Source: Lineus longissimus (taxonomy: Eukaryota; Nemertea; Pilidiophora; Heteronemertea; Lineidae). From it: DNA of 64,000 nt. A model generated the notes under the pieces. That model did no database searches, had not been told where the DNA came from, and worked only from the letters and a program-made list of their open reading frames with translations. The stretch is taken from positions 14,089,001 through 14,153,000 of the forward strand of contig NC_088308.1 in NCBI RefSeq assembly GCF_910592395.1, given 5' to 3'. Of the stretch, positions 31,929 to 44,085 are shown in pieces (the first letter of the stretch is position 1; each line of letters begins with the position of its first letter). The position numbers and the translations under genes were made by a program.

Positions 31929-32807
31929 CTAAACACTCATCTCACTGTCATTACAATCCTTGCTATCTCTTGATCGGAAAAAACCTTTATCTGTAGTGCT
32001 TTCCCGAAATGTCACCGTGATCATATTAGCTGTAACATCAGTAACAAACACTTTATTCCAAAGGTTTACGCTGTCAGCCGGTGGTTGCCAAAATATGCGT
32101 CCATCATCAGATTCCGAATCACTCTCGAACATAGCACATGATTTTACAGACGAAAGTTTAAGACCCTGTTTTTCCAAAAATTGTACCGCAGCGGAGTCTT
32201 CCAGTGACTTATTCATGGTGTGGGAGGGAGGTTCCTCCCGGTGATCGATTCCATTAAAATTTCCATCATGTCTGGGGTGCTGTTTACTTTTTACTAATTT
32301 TACAAGTTCCGGCCCCTCATCAATAACAAGGGGATCTTCACCGAGGTCCCTCTCCTCGAAAGTTTTCTGTACAAGTCCCGTTGACTTTATCACAGATGTC
32401 TGCCTATTGAGGACAATATTTCGTAATCCATTTCCTAGCTTTAGCTTGTTCTTTATTTTCGGTGGTCGACCTCGACGAGGAGCATGCTGACCCCGTTGCT
32501 GTTGCAGCTTCAGGGTGCGCATCGCCGGTGGTGGTGGTGGTGGTGGTGGTTTTGGGACCACTAGCCTGTAAGCCTCCTCCATGGTCTCCCTTTGTTCTAG
32601 GTCACACACAGTTAACCCCGAATTCTCATCCTTGTCACCTACATTGGTCGTGCTGCTATCCCCCTCAGAATCTATCTGTAAGCTATCATACTCTCCGACG
32701 TTTAGTGGTAGTGAGTCATCACCAGAACCAACAACATCGACTTCTTCATTGACGGTCTCACTAAGTTCAAGTTCTGTTCCCTTATCTGACCGAATCTTTG
32801 GAGAAAT
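31929..32807 (-). CDS. CBX (Polycomb) homolog: CBX/Polycomb terminal exon (linker and Pc box)
   Basis: The minus-strand exon begins after the acceptor TTCTATTGTAG at phase 0 (ISPKIRSDKG) and runs 292 codons to the stop at 31929. It contains an acidic Ser-rich linker, a poly-Pro run, an AT-hook-like 'RRGRPPKIK' and, at the C-terminus, 'VFVTDVTANMITVTFRE' followed by 'GFFR', the Pc (cbox) motif that binds RING1 in Polycomb CBX proteins. The protein would be the chromatin reader of canonical PRC1, recognising H3K27me3 through its chromodomain. Phase agrees with the exon at 33904-33967. Vertebrate-style subtype (CBX2/4/6/7/8) cannot be assigned; a single invertebrate Pc is likely. Confidence 0.93.
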   Translation of the reverse strand: MSPKIRSDKGTELELSETVNEEVDVVGSGDDSLPLNVGEYDSLQIDSEGDSSTTNVGDKDENSGLTVCDLEQRETMEEAYRLVVPKPPPPPPPPAMRTLKLQQQRGQHAPRRGRPPKIKNKLKLGNGLRNIVLNRQTSVIKSTGLVQKTFEERDLGEDPLVIDEGPELVKLVKSKQHPRHDGNFNGIDHREEPPSHTMNKSLEDSAAVQFLEKQGLKLSSVKSCAMFESDSESDDGRIFWQPPADSVNLWNKVFVTDVTANMITVTFRESTTDKGFFRSRDSKDCNDSEMSV

Positions 32808-33903
32808 CTACAATAGAATAGTAGAGTTGTAATCACAGACTTCTTCTTCTTCATCTTTCGCTCTGCACTTGGAGGTGATTTTCTCCAGGGAGTATTCCTC
32901 CTCCAAGGTGGGATGAGCGTTTACGCATGACACTACGGTTAGGTGCCAATTGGATTTATTGGCTGAGTGAATCCGACTACGGCGAGAGGTCGAGTCCACA
33001 CAAGCTACTCATGTTTCTGACTTAGTGGGGTCTTTAACCTGCCCTGGTATAGACACCAGATACAACGAACCTCGGTTTTAACCCATATCCGTGCAACTTC
33101 GCCGTATGGCATAGGTCAGATTAAGGTTCGATCTGCACAACTACGCCGTAAGGTGTATGTAAATCATGATTTTAAAACTCGCGCATTGGGAACGCCTGTG
33201 TGACGTCACTTACTAGCATCGGTACTTTGGTGAAGATGAACCATCTCGCGCTGATTTAAGAAAAAGATCAATAAAATTTTACCAATTTTGAGCGAATAAA
33301 AGCGTTATTTGTGGCAGGATTTGGGTGATGTTGTCGAAGAAACAGACAAGCATTTTTAGAGGGACTGAAGCGGACCTTTTTGTCGTTCTAAATGCGAGTT
33401 TTTGAATTGTTTTTATGGAGGTAACTCATATGTCTTTTATTGCAGTGTATCTGAATGTTTTTGTGAACACGTAGGGGGCTCGGATAACTCTGATGATGCC
33501 ATGCCGCTGGCCCGATTCACCAAGCCTAATAAGAGTCCTAACAACAGCATAAGCTAAATATTATAGCATAAAAAGAAAGCTCAGGCAGTCTCGTTTCCCA
33601 AAATGTATGCTTTATTGGGTCTAACTTGATCGAAAAATTATTTTTATTCAGTGTTGCGACTTTCGCATCGCATGCGTGGTAGACCTCTGACGATTTGGGG
33701 TTTGAGTCACATATAGGCTTGCGCGGATATGGGTTAAGTCTTATTCGAAGGACTGTGAAGAGCCAGGAATTTTAGTTTCTTGAAAGCAACACCAGTTCAT
33801 CCAGAAATACAATTCTGGGTTCTTCCCCAGGATTTTGCTCTACATCAAGGAAGAGTCGAGGTAATTCTAGCTGTATTAAACTTTTTTAAAAAACTATTCT
33901 TAC
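32808..33903 (-). other. CBX last intron (1.1 kb)
   Basis: The donor GAG|GTAAGA is at 33903 and the acceptor ...TTGTAG at 32808 on the minus strand. It contains a piggyBac-like MITE (33082-33733). A short acidic frame next to the acceptor (32820-32999) was considered as an exon and rejected. Confidence 0.8.
33082..33733. mobile_element. piggyBac-like MITE (652 bp) in the CBX intron
   Basis: The ends are CCCATATCCGTGCAA and its near-exact inverse TTGCGCGGATATGGG, both flanked by TTAA (33078-33081 and 33734-33737). TTAA duplications and CCC ends are hallmarks of piggyBac. No transposase inside. Confidence 0.85.
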
Positions 33904-33967
33904 CTCTAAGCGTGGTCGTTTGGGCTTTGGACCCCTTTTAGCACCAGTATAGCCTTGGACTAACTGG
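33904..33967 (-). CDS. CBX (Polycomb) homolog: CBX/Polycomb exon with the KRGPKPK motif
   Basis: A 64-nt exon between the acceptor CTTTATTTGTAG and donor GTAAGA. It takes one base to complete a codon and then reads QLVQGYTGAKRGPKPKRPR plus LE. The 'KRGPKPK' box directly after the chromodomain is conserved across CBX2/4/6/7/8. It joins the 53532-53597 exon (ends with two codon bases) and the terminal exon (phase 0) without a frame change. Confidence 0.92.
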
Positions 33968-34206
33968 CTACAAATAAAGAGAAAAGAAACCTTATAAGCT
34001 AACAATTGAGAATTGAGTTTATTTTGAATGATTGTTAAATGTCGAAAGCCAGCCCCCTCTTACCCCATCAGAAAGATCAGGTGGCCGCGTATATGTTCCA
34101 ATGTTTAAGGGGAAGAAGAACGAGGGTGTCTAATCCCAAAGAAAACAAAAAAGGGCTACTTTTTCAGAACAGTTTCTTGCAAATACAAAAGAAGTGCACT
34201 TTCAGT

Positions 34207-35693
34207 AATGAAAAGGCCAAGACCTTTGTGCTCACCATATTAATATTTGGAGGTTAGAAACTGACACTGGTTAAGAAACATGCTACATGTATGGTATAAA
34301 GGTCACACTGAAAATGGTACGACATGTGATGTATCCTTGCATGGAGTACCTATCATAAACATATTATTGAAAACAAGTCACTAACAAACAAGATATTGCA
34401 CTTTTTAGCTTTTCAGTTTTGGCCCCCTATAGCCAAGTCGAGAATCATATTGGACCGAAATTTGGTGTCAGAGGGTATCTGACCTAGAGGGTCACGTGTA
34501 CCAAGTTTCAAGTTGTTAGCTTTAACATTGAAGAAACGTGCCACTTATTCACTCAAACGCCTAATTTTAGCAATTTGACCTCTGTGACCTTGAAAAGTAG
34601 GTCAAATCAATAACCCGTTGGCATAGGATCAAACTCAGTGCCGGAATTAAAAAATTTCAGACAGTGGAATTACTCAACAGCCACAATCGTTGATATCGGC
34701 ATCCTGAGATTCAGGTGTCTGATAATTTTACGTCATATACTGCGTCACCAGTTCAGACTGTAAGTCTTATTCAGGGCAACTTAGTGCCACTCTCTCGCAT
34801 AAAACGTTTTATGTTATCAATAAATAACAAAATATGATCGTTAGAAATAAAACTTGACATTTTCGGGTGAGATTTAAGATGACTTTATGGAGAGCAATAA
34901 AAGCAGCCTGGGGCAGCAATATTTCCGCAGGCCTAGTGATGATGTGATAGCTTATTTGCGAATCGAAAAATTCTTTCTTTTTCTATATCCGCGGTACTGC
35001 CCTTGAAGATGGTGGCAACTTACTGGTACAAGAGACATTGTAAAGAACGAAATCAGCCCCTTTAGTGTCATGATTGGTGTAGGATATGTGATATATCCTT
35101 GCTCGAAGTACCTACCATGAAATATCACCGAAAAACAAGTCACTAATAAGCGAGATATTGCACTTCGTACCTTTTTTAGTTCTGGCCCCCTGGTGGCCAA
35201 GTCAAGAAGATGATCAAAGCGAATTTGGGTGTCAGAGGTCATACGACGGGGGGGGGGGGGGGGGGGGGGTGTACTGTATACCAAATTTCAAGTTCACAGC
35301 TTTAGTGGTTAAGAAGTGTGCCATTGTTTCACTCAAACGTCCAATTTATGCCATTTGACCGCTGTGACCTTAAAAATTAGGTCAAATAAAAAAAACCCTG
35401 AGATATGTGATGTATCCTTGATGTACCATAAAAACATGATCAAAAACAAATCACTTATAAGAGAGATATCACACTTTTTAGGTTTCCACATTTGTCCCCT
35501 TGGTGACCAAGTCAAGAATTAGATCAGACCGAAATTCAGGGTCAGAGGTCACCGGCCTTGAGGGGTCCTGTGTACAAAGTGTCAAGCTCATAGCTTTAGC
35601 GGTTCAGAAATGTGCAACTGTTTTTGAAACAGGATACAGACAACGACGACGGACACTGTGGTATTGTATAGACTCCCCTACAGTGAGCCAAGA
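34207..35693 (+). mobile_element. A4: A-family element interrupted by unrelated sequence
   Basis: 5' signature CCTTTGTGCTCACCAT (34217) and 3' end CAGTGAGCCAAGAAG. Core units lie at 34260-34620 and 35080-35690. The ~450 bp between (about 34625-35075) does not match the family and holds no ORF; it may be another insertion without visible inverted ends. Confidence 0.7.
35248..35269 (+). repeat. Run of 22 G
   Basis: Homopolymer inside A4. Its length is likely unreliable in the assembly. Confidence 0.9.
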
Positions 35694-35767
35694 AGTGGCA
35701 CCACTTCACATGTACTTATTTTACATTATTTTCAGTAAAAAAACTCACCAATAATGAAAATCACATG

Positions 35768-36470
35768 AAATAAAATTGCCAGGGGCCATTATTGTGCTCA
35801 CCGGATCGAATTTTGGTTGGGAAAGTGCTGTGAAGACATCCAAATGTAAAATTTACATCATGACCATGAATAGTTTTAAACTCATAGCTCTAGTGGTGAA
35901 AAAAGATGCCATAGTCACACTCAAACGGCCAATTTATGCCACATGACATCTGTGACCTTGAAAAGTAGGTCAAATCAAAAACCCACAAAATAAGTGATGT
36001 GTCCTTGTTAGGAAAACCTATCATGACAAGAGGCGGAAATGGGTCAATGTAGACAACATAGAAAGTACCTGGTAGGTCACTATCGCCTCGATTTTGTTAA
36101 CATGTTATTGAGATACCTGTATCATGTATTCATTTAAGACTTTTCAAAAAAAAGTGCCACTGTCAGTAAAATTTGATAGTTTGAGCCCGATAACCTTGAA
36201 AAGTAGGTCGCAAATCAAAACCTGGGTGATATGTAAGGGAGAATTATAAAGATACACCAACCATGAAAATACAGTCACTCTAGCAGCAGCCAAAACTTTT
36301 GAGATGGCAAAAATATCATTTCTAAGATGGCCACATACCAAATGAGTGAAAAAATTCAGAAAATGTAAGATGCAAGAGTAAACAAAAATAACATGTCCTC
36401 GAAACAGTGTGCTCACATGGGAATGATTTTGTGGTAGATGAAATGAGACATCGAATATTATATGACATGA
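35768..36470 (+). repeat. A5 fragment and a B-like fragment
   Basis: GGGGCCATTATTGTGCTCACC (split motif, 35782) marks an A-type 5' end. Near 36018 it passes into ACAAGAGGCGGAAATGG, resembling a diverged B 5' end, followed by 'GAAAGTACCTGGTAG' as in B3. No genes. Confidence 0.55.
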
Positions 36471-37976
36471 AATGGCCAGGGCCATTGTGCTCACCTCTTG
36501 TGAAGGGAAGATGGATGAAGCATTAGCATGGTTTTAAATGTAAGAAAGAAATGAAGTAATGTTTTACAATGAAATTACATGAGAGATAAAATAATGCGTA
36601 AGTTGAATTTAATTGAGGTGACAACAGGTATGACAAAGCAGAGTAGACAATTTTGTGATCTGACCAGTAATCGTTAAAACAGCAGCAGAACAAAAGCTTG
36701 AAGCAGCAAAACATGCAAGGCATGCCTACCAAAAGAACAAATAAGCAATTACAACAAGTCATCAGCATTAACACACCTTTTTTAAAAAAGTCCTTTGGTT
36801 TACAGATGACCAATTATGGAAATGCTTAGGAATAGGATAATTATGTTGTTTGCTTGTGTCTAGTACAAGAAACAACCATCATCTGAAATTCCTAGGGCTC
36901 TGTAGAGGTTAATTAATCCTGCATTTGCCTAGGCTTAGACTATGACATCCCACTAAGCAGCATTTCAAGGCACCCTTAGGGGAGAGTTCACTATTAACGT
37001 TTGGGGCCCTGCTGGCCAAACTGAGAATCAGAAAAAGACTGCAGTTTAGTCTAAGAGTATAGGGGTACATTCGTACCAAGTTAGGGATCTGTAGCTAAAG
37101 CAGTGACAAAACGTGCCGTCATTGTAAAATGGCGGTGCCATAGGAAAACTTTGACCTCTGTGACCTTGAGAAGTAGGTCAAATAAAAAACCCACATTTAT
37201 GAAATGTATCCTTGCTAGGAGTACCTACCATCAAAATGTTATGAAAATCAGACCACTATTAAACGAGCAGTCAAACATATTAACTTTCGACATTAAATTT
37301 GGCCCCCGCGTGGCCAAACTAAAAATTTTTCAAGATGCCCGCCTGGCACCCATATTGGCTATCACATTTGATAAAAAATCAAGGATTTAGTAGAGAGTAC
37401 ATAGATATACATCCAGATCAAATTTGGTTGCACTCCGATCATCAGTTTCGGAGTAATAGTACTGTGTTTATTTTTCAAGATGGCTGCCTGGCGGCCATAT
37501 TTGATGTCCGAACGGCCGAAATTTTAGGGGTGGAATAGAGAATCCCCAGATACATGTCCACACTGGTTTAAAACCTTCTAGCTCAAATAGATAGGAAACA
37601 TGCTACTGTTCAGTGAATCAGCAAACTTTGACCTCTGTGACCTTGAAAAGGAGGTCAAATCAAAAACCCGGAGGATATATGATGCACCTTTGCTAGAAGT
37701 ACCTACCATATTTTTTTCAAAATTTCCCGACTACTATTAAGGGAGATATTGCATATTTTCACTTTTAACGTTTGGCCCCCTGGTGGCCAAACCATGAAAC
37801 AAATCGGACCGAAACTTAGTCTCCAAGGTGTCATGACATAAGGGTACATGTGTACCAAGTTTCAACTCAATAGCTCTAACAGTTACAAAACGTGCCCTGC
37901 TAACGGACGACGGACGACGACGACGGACGCCACGGTATGGGATAAGCTCACCTCTGCTAAGAGGTGAGCTAAAAAT
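36471..37976 (+). mobile_element. A6: A-family element
   Basis: It starts AATGGCCAGGGCCATT, GTGCTCACCT, and ends with the hairpin AGCTCACCTC-TGCTAA-GAGGTGAGCT then AAAAAT. The stretch 36520-36950 is unrelated and may be an insertion. The last ~340 bp are nearly identical to the end of A2. Confidence 0.75.
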
Positions 37977-38015
37977 GTGGCACCTCGCAAGGAGTAGGCC
38001 TACATACCATAATGA

Positions 38016-38253
38016 AATGGTCCAGGGACCGTCCATGTGCTCACCTCACGTAATATCAATGCATGTCATTTGCAGTGGATATGGGGAGAGCAGTTTTGGT
38101 CATTGATGTCAATTTTTTTCATTCTAAGAGGAAGTGGTGTGGTTGTGCAGCTTTTATGGAGAATTTACAGAATTTATTGAATTTTCAAGATGGTCTCGAT
38201 GGCCATAATGTTTATGAGATCCGGGGTTATCGTAGAGTGAACTTGTACAGTCC
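38016..38253 (+). mobile_element. A7: start of an A-family variant, split by the 38254 element
   Basis: It begins AATGGTCCAGGGACC (mini-hairpin variant shared with 59693), then GTGCTCACCTC. It continues briefly after 39540. Confidence 0.65.
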
Positions 38254-39535
38254 CAGTGCTCTCGCCAGGCCATTTAAACGGGGAGCTGGCGCCCCGTTTA
38301 AATTTGAGCAGTGAAAATGCGCCCCGTCTAAAATTAGCCCGCCCTGTTAAATTTGCAGCCGCCCTCTTTAAATTCACCTCCGCCATGCTTAAATCCAAGC
38401 CAATAGTTACACAAACACAGCCGTAAATATCGCATATAAACATTCCGCTGTCACTCAACGATCATTATCCCACCGCCAAACGGCTGCCAGCCATCTCAAT
38501 TACCCGGTACAGCAGTAGGGCCTACTACCATTACTATCCACGTGTTCCGGCAGACGACGGTCGGCCAATAACAATCACTCGTAGCCTTGGCAACGAGGTC
38601 AAGGGAGTGGACAAAAGCGCACCTGTACGATCAGCTAGCGGCAGAGCGTGGCGGTTGTTTTTAATTATGTCAAAAGAGTGCTTGCAGGTGTGCCGCAGGT
38701 GGATGATAATAGCTGTCGGCGTAAAATCAGCAGTCTCTTTCAATTGATATACAGGGTACAACGGGATCAAACGAGAAGAAGGCCTCTACAAATTTTTAAT
38801 AAAGTAAACATTGTACATGTATAGAAGCGTCGATCATCATCATGTCATCATGAAGAAGCACATGGCTTGCGCAGTTGGTTGCTGCGCATCCACGGGATGC
38901 GGGATGCGCAGTTGGCTACTGCGCATCTATATTTGGCGCCGCTATCTGGTTACAAAATACCATGTGCTTTGACGATGTCGGGGTCCGGGGAGCAAGTGGG
39001 GAGGGCAAGGCCAAGGGGGATCAAAAACTTTTTTTGGAACCAGTGAATTTTTTATTCGTACAACTTCACTTTTTTATCGTATAAACTGTCTTCAGGTGGT
39101 TATTTTATGTTGAGTGCCCGTACAAACACAACTTTTTATCTCTCCGTATAATATAGTGTACCCGACCGTACAGCGGTGCACAAACATAAAAAAACGTACA
39201 AAATACGGTTGAAACGTACAAGTAAACAGCCCTGCGCATGTAACGGTTTGAATACTAGTATTTACGTGGATACCCCGCCATGAGTCCCTCCCGCCGACCG
39301 ACGTGATGCCGCAAATTGCCGCGAAGCAAAATGTTTTGCCTACGATACTAACGCTGCAATGTCGTTTTATATCATCAGAATTAGGCCTGAAATTGCACCT
39401 CAGAGCATCTAGGTTTCAAAATTTTTTCAGGGGAGGGCCCCCGGACCCCCCACCAAAAATGCACCTGCGGCGCATATAGGAGCTGGCCTCCGGCCAGCTG
39501 CGCCCCGTTTAATTGAAATCCTGGCGAGAACACTG
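38254..39535. mobile_element. 1.28-kb non-autonomous DNA element with CAGTG ends
   Basis: Ends CAGTGCTCTCGCCAGG and CCTGGCGAGAACACTG are inverted. The similarity resumes deeper as TTTAAACGGGG / CCCCGTTTAA. AGTCC flanks both sides (38249-38253 and 39536-39540). CAG(T)G termini are seen in hAT-like elements, which usually make 8-bp duplications; only 5 bp are visible here, so the superfamily is uncertain. No transposase. Confidence 0.8.
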
Positions 39536-39560
39536 AGTCCTACCAGAAATTAAATGTCCA

Positions 39561-40070
39561 CAGTTTTTGGCTCACCGTTAGGGGAGTCTATACGATAGCC
39601 CTGTATCCGTCGTCGTCGTCCGTATCCTGTGTGGCACGTTTCTTAACCGCTTGACCCAGAAAGTTCATACTTGGTGTGTGGGTACCCCTAGGCAAGACCT
39701 TCCTTCAGAATGAAAATCAGCGCAATTTGACTGCTGGTCTGCCATATAGGGGGCGCTCTTTGAAAACCTATTTTTGTCATTTTGAAGCTTATGGTTAAAG
39801 CTAGAGCGATGAAAATTTTATGGTGGGTGTATCTAATAAAGGTACATCACATATCACACGGGTTTTTGATTTGACCTTCATTTCAAGGTCACAGAGGTCG
39901 AACTCTTTCTAAAATTTCTTTGATCATGGCACGTTTTTTTGCTATTGGTCATAGACTCTCCAAATTTGATATGTAGACACCTATTGGGCATCTCTACATG
40001 TTGACACAGATTTAGGTCAGTGTGACCTACTATTCAGGTATATGTAGGTCAAGGTTAAAAAAGCCCATTT
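39561..40070 (-). mobile_element. A8: A-family element in reverse orientation
   Basis: Reads inward from TTTTTGGCTCACCGTTAGG, a CGT microsatellite (39610-39620), GGCACGTTTCTTAACCGC, and the inverted TGACCT/AGGTCA block at 39875-39900. A matching inverted 5' end, AGGTGAGCACAATGGCC with CTGGCCATT, lies at 42179-42203. If both belong together the element spans 39561-42207, but the middle does not show core units. Confidence 0.7.
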
Positions 40071-41154
40071 TCTTTATTCCAGCAGATTGAAGTTTGAAAT
40101 GAAGTTTTAGAGGTCGGCCTGATATAGAGGTTACGATATTAAATAGATTAATTTCTTTTCATATCACTAGGTGGCGGTATTGTGCAAAAATGTCAGTTGG
40201 CACATTGCCAGCAGTTTTGAATTTCGCGGTTCGAGGCAATCCGTCGGGGTATCCCAGATGCGCAGTGTTGTACTGCGCCACTAGATCTGCATACTACAAG
40301 TATGGAAGACAGCCATTTTATGAATTTGAAGCGAGACGAAGAAGGAATTAAATCACCTTGAATAAATGCTAAAACTTAATCATACGCTCTGCGGATGAGG
40401 TCGTATGTGTTGATTACATTCTTGTGATTAGTTTGAGATGATTAGTTTGTCCTCATTGACGGTTGTTTTAGAAAATTTTGACTGTGATTGGAAGGTAAAA
40501 TGAGAAACTTGTCACACTGTTCTTCGGCTTGGAATGGGGATAGTCAATGCAGAGCCAGTTGGTACAAGCTGCCTTGCAAATCGGGGTGGCGTAATAATAC
40601 TGTGAAAGAACAATAAAATGATGAATTGTAGCAGTGTGTGTCAGAAATTATGTGATTTCCATTGCATTTGACGATCCCAAAGTTTCGAGAGTATGGCAAA
40701 ATGGCCGCTGCCGTCATTGGAGATTAGCGTCAAGCCGGAACCTTTCGTTACAATGTGGGCTTTTAAACACAAGTTAATGGTTTATAATCACCCAGACGCT
40801 ATTCATTAGGTAAACCTCTACTAAAAACACTTGCTTTAATTTTTCTAAACCTGTCAGGAGTGCTTAAAAAGAACCATTTTTGTGATCGTTTTTCGTCGCT
40901 GTAGAAATGTACACAGTCAGAGTCAGTCAGTGTGTCAACACAACAACGGTGTTGGTATACACATGAATCCATGATGCACGGAGCTGAGACACGAATGTAA
41001 ACATTTGCCTGTATGGTCGGAAGGAGTTCACCGTTACCGATCACTGCCCCAAGAAAGGTCATCTGAGCTGGTTGACTAAAGTAGATGATGATAATGATGA
41101 AAATGTAGCACTGCTGCAGCTGTCATCAGTGCTTTGATATAGGCCTAAGTAGTA
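40071..41154. other. No gene supported
   Basis: Contains a TGCGCAGT...ACTGCGCCA region near 40259-40281 and some GC-richer sequence. No exon of CBX was recognised here. Confidence 0.4.
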
Positions 41155-41657
41155 TAGTCGGATTCATAAGTAAATGTCACTGACTGCCCTTTTGGGTCGC
41201 TGTGCAAAAACTATTGGGCCGATTTCTTCAAAGTTTGGTTTTTCTTGAATCTAATTTCAGGACCCAACACAATTTCCAGGTTAGAGATTTGCAAATTATA
41301 AAGAAAAAAATTGGCCATTTTTGGGGAATCTGGAGGGCCCGATTTTTTTGATGGATAGTTCTAAATGAAACTTGGCAGCTTTAAAGATACACACGAAAAA
41401 AAATTAACCTGAACATTTCAGCAAAATGCATCCAGAAATAAGCAGTACAGAGGAGAAAATGTCAAAATCAATACACTACGTCAATGTACACCAATACATA
41501 CAAAAAATCGTTTTTCGTAGCCATGGTTACTGAAATATAAAAATCCTCTTGGGTCCCGAAATTAGATTCAAGAAAAACCAAACTGTGAAGAAATCGGCCC
41601 AGTAGTTTTTGCGCAGCGGCCCAAAAGGGCAGTGACATTTACTTATGAATCCGACTA
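41155..41657. mobile_element. 503-bp MITE with ~105-bp terminal inverted repeats
   Basis: TAGTCGGATTCATAAGTAAA at the left is inverted at the right end, and the match continues for about 105 bp with few mismatches. TA flanks both ends (41153-41154, 41658-41659). No ORF. Confidence 0.92.
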
Positions 41658-42527
41658 TAGGGCTGTCTTGTGACTTGTAACTATGTTATTGTCTCAAAAA
41701 TGAATACAAACTGCTACCTAGTTACTCAGTACATCATATTCTATACTGTGCATTCCTTGCTTCAATTGTTCTTGTATCATATTTTTCAACATTTCTCTCT
41801 AATCGCAAGCCGAGGATAAATACTCCTTTTAAGATAGCGTAATCACACGCAATTCCACAGGTACATCCCATTCATTTGAAATTTCGGCCAATGACAGCAG
41901 GTTTTACAAAATGTAAATGCGCTGTTTATTTTCAATAGTCACTGAATAGCTAAGACACATGTAAACCCGTCTTAATTGGCCAGAAAACATCTCTCAGCTT
42001 CTCCAACAAATAACGATTCACTTATTCCAACGTCAGTAACATGTGCACACGGAAAACAATAAGACTAACTCCATTTTTTTAAGACAAACCACACCATCCC
42101 ACAACTATTGCATGATTAACCCCTAACAATGACAAGTTCTTCCTCATACTCTCCCTTTCATATCGACAGGTGAGCACAATGGCCCTGGCCATTTCATTTT
42201 TTAATACCACAGAGATAGAATAAGATAATTGAATGCGGTTTTCAGCAGAGAATGGTATATCTAGTTGGTCATGTATCTGCTGTATTTGGACCCAGCTAAT
42301 CCTGTATCTTCAGTCAATTTTAAAACTGTCCAAAAAGTAACTTTTTTATTTTATTTCACAAAATGTTTTTTTATCGAAACAGAAGGCAGCTTTTCAATCC
42401 ATGTTCAAGCAGTGCACTATACACACTGGATCAGTGTGTAGATGATCAAACTGTGACAGAGGGACTATGTGAGAATTTCAACGGGTGTACAGAAAATTCA
42501 ACATTGGACCGAAGATCGGGAGAGTGG
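41658..42527. other. No gene; inverted A-family 5' end at 42179-42207
   Basis: Apart from the A-type terminus (see A8) I see nothing. The last four bases before 42528 (GTGG) are the left G3 target duplication. Confidence 0.5.
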
Positions 42528-44004
42528 TGAAACGGTCACCAAAATTACCTTCTCATTTTCGTAACCTTTTATGTAAACCTAGTCCCAGGCACAACGGTTT
42601 ATTTCGTTTATTTTCGGACAAATTGTCAACAACTCTTTCTATCAATTTCCTGGATGCGTCGCCATTTTATCGGTCATGTGACCTGGACGGCGGCCATCAC
42701 TGTTTACAATTTTCTCGTATTTTTATTGGTTCTTCCTATCACGTGAGTGGCTGAGGAATGCCGAATGACCTCCTTTCCTACAGCACCGCTAAAGTTAAAA
42801 TTTCATTGTTACCTCTCTAACAAAAACTTCTGTTAACGTGCAAATTTGGAATTTATCTCGATTAATCGTAAGCTTATTTAATCACTCCTTAGCATGTGCC
42901 TCGAACTACGGTGTTTTAAGTTATATTCAGTGCGATCTCTGCCAGGAAACGAAGGCTTTTGTATCGGGTTGCTTGGTGATCTTTTCATATTTTAATTGGG
43001 GGTGTCTTTGTGTGCGCAGTGCATTGTGGATCGGAATGTCAGTTGAATTATCATGTGGTCACGTGGACTTCGGGTATTTAATGGGATGGCGTGGGTTTCT
43101 GAGCAGACCGGCTCAGATGCGATTAGACGCAGACGATTTTCTCCTCTTGCTAAGAGTCGAGCATTGGTACGTTTTTTTATCTCCTCCTTTCTTCAGGAGT
43201 TGAGGGTACCCTTTTTATTCCTCTGTCTGTGGAGAGGCCAGTGACTTGCTCAAGTCTCTGACTTATATAAATTCTTTTTTTTTCTGCATACCCCTCGTGC
43301 TGCTGGTGGATCACTGGGGCCTTGCGGTCACTGCAGACCATTTCGAAATCGCTAGACCTCCCGATATGCGTGTTGAGCTCGCGTAATTTTCTTTGGACCA
43401 GTTTTTTTGCTTCTGGCGAGCTCACCAGGTTGGACTGGTAAACGGGCCCAGAATCTCTTGTATCGGGTAACTTCAATTGCGGGAATCTTTCTGTTTTGCT
43501 GGGGCAAAACTTGTATACACCTGGAATTGAGGTGTCGGTTGATTCTTCTTGGAATAGGTTTATTCCAAGAGGTTTTTTTTTTAAATACTTTTCCATGCCG
43601 GTCTCCTGAGGATTAACCCCTTGCCATTCTGCCTTGATTTGCAACAGTTGCTAACTGTTGCCCTGACGACATATGTCTTAAGTTATTGTATGCCACGGAT
43701 GAGTGGTCTGTCTCCCTGATGTTTTATGAGGGACCATTTATGTGCGATTGTGTTGAATATTGTGATGTACCTGTATACATTAATGTTGTAACCGGGTGTG
43801 GGTGGGGTGAGTATTGAGAATAGATGCCGTATATTTTAACTGTTGGCCTGGACTTTATTTAATTGGATTACCCACCTGATGTCCGTGTATATCAGGGGGC
43901 GTCATTTTGGCCGAGATAATTTATGACAAGGAGGATCAGTAAGTTTGGCCAGAGGCTCTGACCTGGAGGTCACCACTGGCACTTTTAGCCCCGAGGTTGT
44001 GACA
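42528..44004 (+). repeat. G3 5' LTR
   Basis: 1477 bp, TG...CA ends. It carries a 155-codon antisense frame (43644 to 43177) that is also kept in the 3' LTR. Confidence 0.96.
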
Positions 44005-44008
44005 TTTT

Positions 44009-44024
44009 TGGTGACAGCTGTGGG
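44009..44024 (+). promoter_or_regulatory. G3 primer-binding site
   Basis: TGGTGACAGCTGTGGG begins four T after the LTR end. TGGTG-type sites are common primer sites; the tRNA was not determined. Confidence 0.6.
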
Positions 44025-44085
44025 ATCCAGATATACTTTCTGGGTCCAGTGATGCGAACCTCCCCTTGATGCCAGTGATACCACG

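Noticed and set aside
32808-32999. Extra CBX exon (acidic frame with 'EEEYSLEKITSKC')
   Set aside because: The 33904 exon ends on a codon boundary and the terminal exon starts on one, so no exon is needed. This frame runs through the acceptor into a stop, and the resemblance to a chromodomain start is weak.
42838-43203. 121-codon plus-strand ORF in the G3 LTR
   Set aside because: It overlaps the antisense 155-codon frame, has no recognisable family and is conserved only because the LTRs are young duplicates.
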